64,000 nt of DNA, taken from positions 1 to 64,000 of the forward strand of contig JBBQPM010000002.1 of NCBI GenBank assembly GCA_038217425.1, written 5' to 3'. Each line of letters opens with the position of its first letter. The stretch's first letter is position 1. The position numbers were made by a program, and so were the translations under genes. Under the pieces are notes generated by a model that searched no databases, had not been told where the DNA came from, and was given only the letters and a program-made list of their open reading frames with translations. Positions 8,875 to 17,294 of the stretch are shown piece by piece. The DNA comes from JAIEPT01 sp038217425. GTDB lineage: Bacteria > Planctomycetota > Planctomycetia > Gemmatales > Gemmataceae.

Positions 8875-9810
8875 ATGAAACAACGCGTTCTCGTCACCGG
8901 CGGAGCCGGGTATATCGGCTCCGTCCTGTGCGAAAACTTACTCGCCGCCGGCTACGCGGTCACGGTGGTCGATACGCTCCTCTTCGGGCAGGAATCGCTC
9001 TTCCACCTGTGCCACCACGCCGACTTCACGTTCCACCGCGGCGACGCTCGAGACGAATCGCTCCTGGCCCCGCTCGTCGCCAAGGCGGATGTGATCCTGC
9101 CGCTCGCCGCCCTCGTCGGCGCTCCGGCCTGTACCCGGGATCCGCACCTCGCCGAGTCGCTCAACCTCGGCGCCATCCAGATGCTCCTCAAACTCCGCAG
9201 CCCGCAGCAACTCATCGTTTATCCCGTCACCAACAGCGGTTACGGCACCAAGTCAGGAGCCGTCTTCTGCACCGAAGAGACGCCGCTCGAACCGATCTCG
9301 CTCTACGGCCAAACCAAGGTCGACGCCGAGGCCGCCCTGCTGGCTTCGACCAACACCGTCACGCTCAGGCTTGCCACCGTGTTCGGCATGTCTCCCCGGA
9401 TGCGGCTCGACTTGCTCGTGAATCATTTCACGTACGCCGCGGTCACGGACGGATTCCTGGTGATCTTTGAAAAGGACTTCAAACGCAACTACATCCACAT
9501 CCGCGATGTGGCCGGGGCATTCCTGCATTCGATCGCCAACTCGGCGAAGATGGCTGGCAAACCGTACAACGTCGGGCTCGACGCCGCCAATTTGAGCAAG
9601 GGGGAGCTCGCCCTCAAGATCAAGGAACACGCCCCGAAGTTCTACCTACACTTCGCAGAGGTCGGCAGCGATCCGGACAAGCGCAACTACATCGTCTCGA
9701 ACCAGCGTCTGCGTGAGGCGGGCTTTGAAGCGAGACGTTCGCTCGACGACGGCATCCGCGAGTTGATCCAGGGCTACAAGATGTTCCAAAAACGCCACGC
9801 CAACGTGTGA
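8875..9810 (+). CDS. NAD-dependent sugar epimerase/dehydratase (extended SDR)
   Basis: A 311-residue extended short-chain dehydrogenase. The Rossmann motif TGGAGYIG occupies residues 8-15, and the catalytic Y144 and K148 lie in LYGQTK. The ATG at 8875 is preferred over 8860 because GAGGA lies 5-6 bases upstream. The gene ends one base before the nucleotidyltransferase start, so both probably serve activated-sugar synthesis for a surface polysaccharide or LPS. The exact sugar nucleotide is unknown. Confidence 0.85.
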   Translation: MKQRVLVTGGAGYIGSVLCENLLAAGYAVTVVDTLLFGQESLFHLCHHADFTFHRGDARDESLLAPLVAKADVILPLAALVGAPACTRDPHLAESLNLGAIQMLLKLRSPQQLIVYPVTNSGYGTKSGAVFCTEETPLEPISLYGQTKVDAEAALLASTNTVTLRLATVFGMSPRMRLDLLVNHFTYAAVTDGFLVIFEKDFKRNYIHIRDVAGAFLHSIANSAKMAGKPYNVGLDAANLSKGELALKIKEHAPKFYLHFAEVGSDPDKRNYIVSNQRLREAGFEARRSLDDGIRELIQGYKMFQKRHANV

Positions 9811-9811
9811 C

Positions 9812-10510
9812 ATGGGCGCGTCCCTCGCCGACATTCCTGCGTTCATCCTCGCCGGCGGTTTCGGCACCCGCCTCCGCTCCGTCGTCGGCGAACTCCCCAA
9901 AATCCTCGCGCCAATCCACGGTCGGCCATTTCTGCATTATCTATTGGAGCAACTGGCGTCGGCAGGTCTGCGCGACGTCACGCTCTGCACCGGCTACCGC
10001 GCCGACCTCGTCGAGGAAACGCTGGGCACGTCGTTCGGGCCGATGGCGCTACGTTACCAGCGCGAGACGACGCCGCTGGGGACCGGCGGCGCGTTACGTG
10101 CGGCGTGTGCCGGTCGAGGCACGATCCTCGCGGTCAACGGCGACTCGTATTGCGGCTTCGACGCGGCGGCGTTCCTGGCGGCACACGAACTGCAAGCGGC
10201 GACGATCTCGCTTGTGCTCACACACGTCGATGACACCGGGCGATTCGGCCAGGTGCGTTTGGATGACGCCCAGCGCGTGCTCGAGTTCGCGGAGAAACGC
10301 CCCGGCGCCGGCGCGGGCTGGATCAATGCCGGCATCTATCTCCTGTCGTCGACGATCTTTCCCGCAGGCGACGGCCCGCTGTCGTTGGAACGCGAGGTCT
10401 TCCCCGCCTGGGTTGGTCGCGGGCTCTACGGCTTTCCGGAGGGGCGCGACTTCATCGACATCGGCACGCCGGAATCGTACGCGGCGGCGGAGCGGTTTTT
10501 CACAAAGTGA
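9812..10510 (+). CDS. Sugar-1-phosphate nucleotidyltransferase (HddC-like)
   Basis: A 232-residue NTP_transferase with the nucleotide-binding signature ILAGGFGTRLR near residue 12, the PKILAPI segment and the metal-binding Asp in VNGDSYCG. Length and order resemble the D-glycero-D-manno-heptose 1-phosphate guanylyltransferase group, but related enzymes use other sugars. It follows the epimerase gene by one base. The C-terminal FIDIGTPESYAAAERFF is typical of the family. Confidence 0.8.
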   Translation: MGASLADIPAFILAGGFGTRLRSVVGELPKILAPIHGRPFLHYLLEQLASAGLRDVTLCTGYRADLVEETLGTSFGPMALRYQRETTPLGTGGALRAACAGRGTILAVNGDSYCGFDAAAFLAAHELQAATISLVLTHVDDTGRFGQVRLDDAQRVLEFAEKRPGAGAGWINAGIYLLSSTIFPAGDGPLSLEREVFPAWVGRGLYGFPEGRDFIDIGTPESYAAAERFFTK

Positions 10511-10536
10511 AAAGGTATCGGCACGCGGATTCCGCC

Positions 10537-10613
10537 GTGGGGCACGATTCCAACGTGCCGTGTGAGAGGACAACCGGGTTTCACGCACGCGGCACGTTAA
10601 AAACGTGCCCCAC
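10537..10613. repeat. Long inverted repeat with nested palindromes (GGGGCACG family)
   Basis: The left arm at 10537-10567 (GTGGGGCACGATTCCAACG...) matches the complement of the right arm at 10581-10613 with few mismatches. Each arm also contains its own GGCACGT...ACGTGCC-type palindrome. The element sits in the roughly 200-base gap between the nucleotidyltransferase gene and clpB. Confidence 0.8.
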
Positions 10614-10716
10614 GAAACGCCTGCCGAATTGGCAGACGCCAGCCTGCGAAACTCTCGTTTTTCCCAGCGTTTCCCGCACTTTTTCGTCTGGCGCCCGATT
10701 TGCACCTCTGCAACGC

Positions 10717-13323
10717 ATGGATACCAATCGCTTCACCGAAAAATCACTCGAAGCTTTGCAAGCCGCCCAACGCCTGGCGAGCAAGCTCGGCCAACAGCAA
10801 ATGGACGTCGAGCATCTGCTCCTGGCACTGCTCGATCAGCCCAAAGGGCTCGCCAGCGCCATCTTCGCCAAGGCGGACGTGGCCGTCGATGCCGTCAAAA
10901 TCAAGCTGCAGAAAGAACTCGAGAAATTGCCGAAAGTTACCGGCGGCGCCGACCAGGTCGGCGTCGCGGGCCGACTCAATCGGCTCCTCGGCCAGGTCGA
11001 AGACGAAGCCAAGAAGATGAAGGACGACTTCGTCTCCGTCGAGCATTTCCTGCTGCCGATCGCCGACGATACCGGACCTGCGGGGAAGATTCTCAAAGAG
11101 TTCGGCCTCAATCGCCCGCGTCTGCTCAAGGCAATCCAAGACGTCCGTGGCCATCAACGCGTCACCACTCAAAATCCCGAAGCCACCTACGAAGCCCTCG
11201 ATAAGTACGGTCGGGATCTCACCGAGTACGCCAAGCAGGGCAAACTCGACCCGGTCATCGGTCGAGACGAGGAGATTCGGCGCGTGATCGAGGTGCTGTC
11301 GCGCCGCACCAAGAATAATCCCGTGCTGATCGGCGAACCGGGCGTCGGCAAGACCGCGATCGTGGAGGGTCTGTCGCAGCGCATCATTCGCGGCGACGTC
11401 CCCGAGAGTCTGAAGAACAAGAAGGTCGTCGCCCTCGACATGGGCGCGCTCATCGCCGGCGCCAAGTTCCGCGGCGAGTTCGAGGAACGGCTCAAGGCAG
11501 TCCTCAAGGAGGTGCAGGAATCGCAAGGGCAGATCGTGCTGTTCATCGATGAGTTGCACACCGTGGTCGGCGCCGGCAAAGCGGACGGGGCGATGGACGC
11601 GGGCAACCTGCTTAAGCCGATGCTCGCGCGCGGCGAACTCCACTGCATCGGCGCCACCACGCTTGACGAGTACCGCAAGTACATCGAGAAGGACGCCGCC
11701 CTCGAACGCCGTTTTCAACCGGTCCTCGTCGATCAGCCGACGGTCGAAGACACGATCTCGATCCTGCGCGGTCTCAAGCCTCGCTACGAGGCGCACCACA
11801 AAGTGCGCATCAAGGATTCCGCGCTGATCGCGGCCGCGGTGATGTCGAACCGCTACATTTCCGACCGTTTCCTGCCCGACAAGGCGATCGACCTGATGGA
11901 CGAGGCCGCGGCCAAGCTGCGCACCGAGCGCGAATCGCGCCCAGAAAAGCTCGACCGCGTGAGCCGGGAGATCATGCAGCTTGAGATCGAAAAGGTTTCG
12001 CTCGATAAAGACAAGGACGCCGCGTCGCAAGATCGGCTCAAGGGCCTCGGCAAACGGCTCGCGGATCTCAAGGAGCAGGAGAAAGTCTTGCTCGCGCAGT
12101 GGGAGTCCGAGAAGCAAGGGGGCCAGACCACCGGCGCGTTGCTCGAAGAGCACGATCGCCTGAAACACGAATTGCAACAGGCGGTGGCTGACAGTAATTT
12201 CGCGAAAGCAAGCGAACTGCAGTACGGCAAGATCCCCGAGATCGAACGCCGACTCAAGGATCTCGAGAGCAAGCCCGAAACGGACGAGAGCAAGGATCGA
12301 CTCACCAAGGATGAGGTCGACGAGGAGGACATCGCCAAGGTCATTAGCCGTTGGACCGGCGTGCCGGTGATCAAACTCCTCGAGGGCGAGAAGCAGAAGC
12401 TCTTGCACCTGGGCGAGGAGTTGCATCAGCGCGTGATCGGCCAGAACGAAGCGGTCGAGGCGGTCGCCGAGGCGGTGGTGCGTGCGCGTTCTGGTCTCAA
12501 GGATCCGCGACGGCCGATCGGTTCGTTCATCTTCCTGGGCCCCACTGGCGTCGGTAAGACCGAGTTGGCCCGCGCCCTGGCCGAGTTCCTGTTCGACGAC
12601 GAACACGCCATGATCCGCATCGACATGTCGGAGTATCAGGAGAAACACAACGTCGCCCGTCTGCTCGGCGCCCCGCCGGGCTATGTCGGCTTCGAAGAAG
12701 GGGGCCAGCTGACGGAGGCGGTGCGCCGTCGCCCCTACGCGGTCGTCCTGTTCGACGAGATCGAGAAGGCGCACGCCGACGTCTTCAACGTGCTGCTGCA
12801 GATTCTCGACGACGGCAGACTCACGGATGGCCAGGGTCGCACGATTGACTTCAAGAATACGATCGTCATCATGACCTCGAACATCGGCAGCCAACGCATC
12901 TTGCATTATCACGGCGCGTTCGACGGCGACGGCTACGACGCGATGAAGGAAGCGGTCACGGACGAAATGCGGAAACACTTCCGCCCCGAGTTCCTCAATC
13001 GCGTCGATGAGACCATCGTCTTCCACGCTCTGGACGAAGATCATCTCAAGAAAATCGTCGTCATCCAGCTGAACGGGTTGCAAAAGCGCCTCGCCGAGCG
13101 CGAGATCACCCTCGAACTGACGGATGCGGCCAAGATCCATCTCGTCCGCGCCGGTTACGATCCCTCGTACGGCGCCCGGCCGCTCAAGCGGGCGATCCAG
13201 AAGGAGATCGAGAATCCGCTCGGTCGGCTCATTCTCGAGGGCAAGGTCAAGGGCAAGGAAACGGTCGTTGTCGATTACAGCGTCCGTGACGGAAAGATGA
13301 GCTTTACCACGAAGAAGTCCTGA
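10717..13323 (+). CDS. clpB: ATP-dependent chaperone ClpB
   Basis: An 868-residue disaggregase of normal ClpB length. It has an N-terminal Clp_N repeat domain (1-145), the first AAA+ module with Walker A GEPGVGKT (206-213), the coiled-coil middle domain (about 410-540), the second AAA+ module with Walker A GPTGVGKT (608-615) and the C-terminal D2-small domain. It works with the DnaK system on aggregated proteins in the cytosol. The ATG at 10717 matches the family start ([10 protein letters not shown]); the frame is open farther upstream but that part is repeat-derived. I see no clear CIRCE or sigma-32 site. Confidence 0.97.
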   Translation: MDTNRFTEKSLEALQAAQRLASKLGQQQMDVEHLLLALLDQPKGLASAIFAKADVAVDAVKIKLQKELEKLPKVTGGADQVGVAGRLNRLLGQVEDEAKKMKDDFVSVEHFLLPIADDTGPAGKILKEFGLNRPRLLKAIQDVRGHQRVTTQNPEATYEALDKYGRDLTEYAKQGKLDPVIGRDEEIRRVIEVLSRRTKNNPVLIGEPGVGKTAIVEGLSQRIIRGDVPESLKNKKVVALDMGALIAGAKFRGEFEERLKAVLKEVQESQGQIVLFIDELHTVVGAGKADGAMDAGNLLKPMLARGELHCIGATTLDEYRKYIEKDAALERRFQPVLVDQPTVEDTISILRGLKPRYEAHHKVRIKDSALIAAAVMSNRYISDRFLPDKAIDLMDEAAAKLRTERESRPEKLDRVSREIMQLEIEKVSLDKDKDAASQDRLKGLGKRLADLKEQEKVLLAQWESEKQGGQTTGALLEEHDRLKHELQQAVADSNFAKASELQYGKIPEIERRLKDLESKPETDESKDRLTKDEVDEEDIAKVISRWTGVPVIKLLEGEKQKLLHLGEELHQRVIGQNEAVEAVAEAVVRARSGLKDPRRPIGSFIFLGPTGVGKTELARALAEFLFDDEHAMIRIDMSEYQEKHNVARLLGAPPGYVGFEEGGQLTEAVRRRPYAVVLFDEIEKAHADVFNVLLQILDDGRLTDGQGRTIDFKNTIVIMTSNIGSQRILHYHGAFDGDGYDAMKEAVTDEMRKHFRPEFLNRVDETIVFHALDEDHLKKIVVIQLNGLQKRLAEREITLELTDAAKIHLVRAGYDPSYGARPLKRAIQKEIENPLGRLILEGKVKGKETVVVDYSVRDGKMSFTTKKS

Positions 13324-13338
13324 AAAACGATCGTTTGC

Positions 13339-13412
13339 ATGACGTTCTCGAAGCGTGAAGGTCTGACGTCGAACAGAATTACGGCGTCGCCCTTCCCCTT
13401 CGAGAACGTCAT
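13339..13412. repeat. 15-base perfect inverted repeat upstream of a small secreted protein gene
   Basis: ATGACGTTCTCGAAG at 13339-13353 is the exact reverse complement of 13398-13412, with a 44-base loop. The right arm ends one base before the ATG at 13414. It could be a clpB terminator stem, an operator, or a structure affecting initiation of the downstream gene. Confidence 0.6.
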
Positions 13413-13413
13413 C

Positions 13414-13779
13414 ATGAAAACCCTCTTTGCCGTCTTGCTCCTCGCCTCCACGGTTCAAGCTCAAGATCTCTCCGGCAAATGGCACGGCTGCTGGACCGAT
13501 AACAAGTCGGGCCACACCGGCAAACTCCACGGCAATTTCGAGTGCCAGGGAGGCTCTTACCGCGTCGTCTTCACCGGCACTTTCGCCAAGATCGTCCCCT
13601 TCCGCTTCGTCGCCAACCTGCAGGTGACGGGCCAGGAAGGAGATACGACGATCCTCTCCGGCACGCAGAACATCCCGTTCATGGGCCCGTTCACCTACCA
13701 CGCCCGGGCGACGAACAGTAACTTCGCGGCCGACTATTCGTCGCGGCGCTGGGAGGGGCAGTTTTTGCTGTCGCGGTAA
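13414..13779 (+). CDS. Small exported protein of unknown function
   Basis: A 121-residue protein with a clear signal peptide (MKTLFAVLLLASTVQA, probable cleavage after A16). The mature part is beta-rich, with repeated Gly/Thr/aromatic pattern (GKWHGCWTDN, GNFECQGGSYRVVFTGTF) and two Cys that could pair. It resembles small periplasmic proteins of planctomycetes, but I recognise no family. Composition is like that of its neighbours. Confidence 0.65.
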   Translation: MKTLFAVLLLASTVQAQDLSGKWHGCWTDNKSGHTGKLHGNFECQGGSYRVVFTGTFAKIVPFRFVANLQVTGQEGDTTILSGTQNIPFMGPFTYHARATNSNFAADYSSRRWEGQFLLSR

Positions 13780-13869
13780 AGTTTATCGCGATCCCATGTA
13801 CGTGGCTTCCACGCTGCGTGAGACCCGGTAGAATGAGGCAGGCGGAAGAACCGAGCGGGGATACAAATC

Positions 13870-14298
13870 ATGCATGTTGAACCATTTCTGAAGCCTGGTC
13901 CTACTCGCCCCCGGTTCGACGGCGGTATAGATCCGCTGGACGTTCGCGCGCGCGTGGAAGTGCTGAAGTTGCTCCGGAATGGCTGGCTCGATGGGAAGGG
14001 TTTGGCGCCAGCTTCCGCAACCCTCGACTGGATCGCTACCGCCTTCGAGGAAAATTATCCCGACGATCTCCGACGCCCCTATCTATTCCCGACTCCAGCC
14101 GGGCGAGTGCTGGCCGAGTGGTCGCTATCCCCGTGGTCGCTGTCCCTGGAGATCGACCCGGCTATAAAGCGCGGCTCCTGGCACGCGCTGAACATCGATA
14201 CCGACGGCGAAGCCGAGAAGGAACTTGACCTGGCGGATGCCGATGACTGGGCTTGGCTGGCTGACCAGGTTCGTTCCTTGAGCGGGGCGAGCGAATGA
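13870..14298 (+). CDS. Conserved hypothetical protein, first of an overlapping pair
   Basis: A 142-residue soluble protein without signal peptide. Notable segments are the start FLKPGPTRPRFDGGIDPLD, RRPYLFPTPAGRVLAEWS in the middle, and the acidic DTDGEAEKELDLADADDW near the end. It overlaps the next gene by 4 bases (ATGA at 14295-14298), so the two are translationally coupled. I recognise it as a recurring uncharacterised type but can give no function. The pair could be an accessory module. Confidence 0.6.
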   Translation: MHVEPFLKPGPTRPRFDGGIDPLDVRARVEVLKLLRNGWLDGKGLAPASATLDWIATAFEENYPDDLRRPYLFPTPAGRVLAEWSLSPWSLSLEIDPAIKRGSWHALNIDTDGEAEKELDLADADDWAWLADQVRSLSGASE

Positions 14299-14675
14299 CC
14301 GGCGCGACGTTGCTTTTGCGGCAGATCCATCCGAATTTCGTGCAGGAGGGCTTCGCCAGCTCGGCGGCGTTTCGGCCCAACGAGTCCGACCAAGGCCTGA
14401 TGTCCGTCTACGACGGCGACCTGATCGCAGCCGAAGCCGCCTGGACTCACTACACGTCCGTCTCCAACAAGAAGTCTGCCGGTGTGGCGGCACTTACGTT
14501 CGATGAGTGTGCGGCGGAAAGCTTGCCTGCCCGTTCCGACCCCGCGCCGTTCCCGGAGCACGCGGTGATCGATTTTACGGGCGTGGAGGAGAAACACTGG
14601 CGGTCCAAGAGTAAGAAACTCCAAGCGAAGGCCCTGACCCGCGGATGGAGATATCAGCCATCCGCTGCTGGATGA
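14295..14675 (+). CDS. Conserved hypothetical protein, second of an overlapping pair
   Basis: A 126-residue soluble protein beginning MTGATLLLRQIHPNFVQEG, with FRPNESDQGLMSVYDGD and AAEAAWTHYT in the middle. The conserved-looking His, Arg, Asp and Trp residues suggest a small catalytic or binding domain, but I know of no assigned role. Its start overlaps the stop of the preceding gene (ATGA). The C-terminus is basic. Function unknown. Confidence 0.6.
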   Translation: MTGATLLLRQIHPNFVQEGFASSAAFRPNESDQGLMSVYDGDLIAAEAAWTHYTSVSNKKSAGVAALTFDECAAESLPARSDPAPFPEHAVIDFTGVEEKHWRSKSKKLQAKALTRGWRYQPSAAG

Positions 14676-15032
14676 CTTCGGCTGGGCACGAAATCGGTAA
14701 GATCTCTGAATCCACGCGCTCCTGCATCTGGGCGGCCAGTGTCGCAACGTCGACGCGGTGCGGCAACTTCTGCGGTAGCAAAGGCTGCCATCACTATGCC
14801 GGCGAATTTGTTTCGACAAATACTCGCCGATAAGGCGTCTGAATGAGGCCTGGCGTCCGCGAGATCAAAGCTACCGGCGGATGCGCGTTCGAATCGCTGA
14901 TCGTCGAGGTAGAAGCCCGGGTGCGCAAGTCGTGAGTAACTACCTTGCCGCTCTGACGCAGCGGCTAAACCATCGCGCCGACGCGCTCCCTATAATGGCG
15001 AGGAACGGACATCCCATTCCTGGAGCCCCGCG
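14676..15032. other. Intergenic region with possible gene remnants
   Basis: No full gene is supported. A 30-residue open frame at 14843-14935 (MRPGVREIKATGG...) and a minus-strand frame at 14575-14781 read like protein fragments but have no ribosome site or family. A TATAAT at about 14991 before glyA lacks a properly spaced -35 box. The region may be the debris of an older gene. Confidence 0.35.
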
Positions 15033-16271
15033 ATGAATCCTTTGCAGCACGCCGACCCGGAAATTTGGCAGTCGATCCAGCTCGAAGCCCGCAGACAGCA
15101 AGACGGCCTCGAGATGATCGCTTCGGAGAACTACACGAGCCCCGCCGTCATGGCTGCCCAGGGCTCCATTCTTACGAATAAATACGCGGAAGGGCTCCCC
15201 GGGAAACGCTATTACGGCGGCTGCGAATTCGTCGATCAGATCGAGAAGCTCGCCCTTGATCGGCTGCAAAAACTCTTCGGCGCCGAACGCGCCAACGTCC
15301 AACCCCATTCCGGCGCCCAGGCCAACATGGCCGTCTACTTCGCCGCCTTAAGTCATGGCGACACCATCCTGGCCATGGACCTCGCGCACGGCGGGCATCT
15401 CACCCACGGCATGCATCTTAATTTCTCTGGCAAATGGTACAAGGTCATCCCCTACGGCGTCCGCAAGGACGACGAACGGATCGACTACGATCAAGTCGCC
15501 AAGCTCTGCGCCGAACACAAGCCGAAGATGGTGGTGGCCGGCGCGAGCGCCTACCCGCGCGTCATCGACTTCGCGAAGTTCGCCGACATCTGCAAAACCA
15601 ACGGGGCGCTGCTCTTCGTGGACATGGCCCACATCGCGGGTTTGGTCGCCGGCGGTCAGCACCCGAGCCCCGTGCCGCACGCCGACTTCGTGACCACGAC
15701 GACCCACAAAACCCTGCGCGGCCCCCGCGGCGGCGTGGTGATGTGCAAACAAGAATGGGGCCAAAAGGTCAACAGCGCCGTCTTCCCGGGACTCCAAGGC
15801 GGACCGCTCATGCACGTCATCGCCGGCAAGGCGGTCTCGTTCGCCGAGGCGCTCGAACCGTCGTTCAAAACCTACGCGATTCAGGTCGTCAAGAATGCTC
15901 AAGTGTTGGCCCAGGAGTTGCAACTGCTCGGCTACCGCATCGTTTCCGGCGGCACCGACAATCACTTATTATTGGTGGACGTCGCTTCGCGCGGTCTGGG
16001 GGGCAAGAGTGCGGAAGAGGCGCTTGACCATGCCGCGATCACGGTGAACAAGAACAAGATCCCGTTCGACCCGCGCCCGCCGATGGACCCGTCAGGGATC
16101 CGCATCGGCACGCCGGCCTTGACGACGCGCGGCATGAAGGAAGCGGAGATGAAGCAGATCGCGACCTGGATCGGCGCCGCGTTGTCACAGGCGAACGACG
16201 CGACGGCGTTGGCGAAGATCCGCGGGCAGGTGAAGGAGCTCGGCCAGCAGTACCCGGCGCCGGCGCTTTGA
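15033..16271 (+). CDS. glyA: Serine hydroxymethyltransferase
   Basis: A 412-residue PLP enzyme that converts serine and tetrahydrofolate to glycine and 5,10-methylene-tetrahydrofolate in the cytosol. Family hallmarks are present: [40 protein letters not shown], and [13 protein letters not shown] with the Schiff-base K226. Length is normal and the ATG at 15033 gives the expected N-terminus. The next downstream genes on the same strand (antitoxin-toxin cluster) are unlikely to be functionally related. Confidence 0.97.
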   Translation: MNPLQHADPEIWQSIQLEARRQQDGLEMIASENYTSPAVMAAQGSILTNKYAEGLPGKRYYGGCEFVDQIEKLALDRLQKLFGAERANVQPHSGAQANMAVYFAALSHGDTILAMDLAHGGHLTHGMHLNFSGKWYKVIPYGVRKDDERIDYDQVAKLCAEHKPKMVVAGASAYPRVIDFAKFADICKTNGALLFVDMAHIAGLVAGGQHPSPVPHADFVTTTTHKTLRGPRGGVVMCKQEWGQKVNSAVFPGLQGGPLMHVIAGKAVSFAEALEPSFKTYAIQVVKNAQVLAQELQLLGYRIVSGGTDNHLLLVDVASRGLGGKSAEEALDHAAITVNKNKIPFDPRPPMDPSGIRIGTPALTTRGMKEAEMKQIATWIGAALSQANDATALAKIRGQVKELGQQYPAPAL

Positions 16272-16331
16272 GGGCCGTCTCCCGTGGATTCGGCCGATCG
16301 CTTGTGATAGGCTTCAAGTAGGGAGATCACC

Positions 16332-16532
16332 ATGAAAAAAATCATTCTGAGTTCATCCGCTGAATCGAATTTTCCTGGGTTCGACCAGCCCCTCGAAGTG
16401 CTCGATTCTAATGGAAATTCGGTCGGTTTCTTCTATCCTTCGGAACCGCTTCCGGATTTGAGCAACGTCAAGTTGCCCTACTCTAAAGAAGAAATCAAAC
16501 GACGCCTCCAGATGGACCTGGATCAGCCATGA
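16332..16532 (+). CDS. Small antitoxin-like protein, paralog A
   Basis: A 66-residue protein (MKKIILSSSAESNFPGFDQP...) with GGGAG upstream. Its order is a short beta-rich N-terminus, an LEVLDSNGNSVGFFYPSE core and an EEIKRRLQ helix at the end. It is clearly paralogous to the protein at 16809 and lies 8 bases before a RelE/ParE-like toxin gene, so an antitoxin role is inferred. No classical DNA-binding domain is obvious at this length. Confidence 0.65.
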   Translation: MKKIILSSSAESNFPGFDQPLEVLDSNGNSVGFFYPSEPLPDLSNVKLPYSKEEIKRRLQMDLDQP

Positions 16533-16540
16533 AGTAAACC

Positions 16541-16795
16541 GTGACCTGGATGGAAGCGGCAATGGACGAATTGGCAAATCTGTGGAGCGATGCCGAGGAT
16601 CGAAGTGACATCACGAGGGCGTCCAGCATCGTCGATGGGCACTTGAAGCATCGCCCCTATGAACAGAGTTGGGTTTTGGAGGACGGCTCCCGTGCGATGA
16701 CAGTTGGCCCGTTGATGTTGCAATATCGGGTGAGCGACGATGATTGCATCGTCACCGTACTCTACGTGTGGAGAAGTGACGCAACTTCCAAGTAA
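16541..16795 (+). CDS. RelE/ParE-like toxin of a type II toxin-antitoxin module
   Basis: An 84-residue protein starting at GTG 16541 (an ATG at 16550 is possible). The pattern DELANLWSDAEDRSDITRASSIVDGHLKH, then a beta strand with MTVGPLMLQYRVSDDDCIVTVLYVWR, matches small planctomycete RelE/ParE-superfamily proteins. Such toxins inhibit translation or gyrase; the target is not evident. It lies between two antitoxin-like paralogs, 8 bases after one and 13 bases before the other. Confidence 0.65.
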   Translation: MTWMEAAMDELANLWSDAEDRSDITRASSIVDGHLKHRPYEQSWVLEDGSRAMTVGPLMLQYRVSDDDCIVTVLYVWRSDATSK

Positions 16796-16808
16796 CCAGG
16801 AGAAACCT

Positions 16809-17039
16809 ATGGAGAAGATCCAACTGACCCCGACAAGCGAAGCAAATTTCCCGGGCTTCGAGAAACCGCTTGAAGTCTGTAATTCCCAAGGAAAGTCCGT
16901 CGGCTTCTTTGTCCCTTCGACGCCAATCAATGCGATGAAAAACTTCAAGAGTCCTCTTTCCCAAGAGGAAATCAACCGACGGATGAAGTCAAAGGGCATG
17001 TCACTGCAGGAATTCTGGCAACGCATGGCACAGCCGTGA
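16809..17039 (+). CDS. Small antitoxin-like protein, paralog B
   Basis: A 76-residue protein preceded by CAGGAG. It aligns with the protein at 16332 over most of its length: SEANFPGFEKPLEVCNSQGKSVGFF against SESNFPGFDQPLEVLDSNGNSVGFF in the sister, then a basic EEINRRM helix. The C-terminus is about 10 residues longer (MSLQEFWQRMAQP). Divergence between the two suggests an old duplication. It closes the antitoxin-toxin-antitoxin arrangement. Confidence 0.62.
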   Translation: MEKIQLTPTSEANFPGFEKPLEVCNSQGKSVGFFVPSTPINAMKNFKSPLSQEEINRRMKSKGMSLQEFWQRMAQP

Positions 17040-17294
17040 TTCATTTGGATTATTTCTGCCGCCTCTGCCGACATTGCCCTGTGAAAATTTGCCGATTCCG
17101 CCGATTTTTCGATTGGGGAGAACGGGGGATTCTGGTAATAAGGTAGAATCCGAGTTGAGGTTCCGTCGAAGCAGAATGTCGGTCGGCGGATGTTGGAACT
17201 CCTGACGTGACTCGTCTTTGTGATGCGGGAATCAATGCTCCAGGCCCACCGGCGCGACGGGCGCCGATCTGGACGACCGCGGAGGAATCACTTT

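Noticed and set aside
10744..13701. 985-codon minus-strand ORF antisense to clpB
   Set aside because: It mirrors the clpB reading frame, is Arg/Glu/Leu-rich without domains, and arises from the high-GC codon bias of a certain gene on the other strand.
14881..14935. A GTTCGAATC sequence resembling a tRNA T-loop
   Set aside because: No matching acceptor, D or anticodon stems can be drawn around it; the context reads better as a protein-coding remnant.
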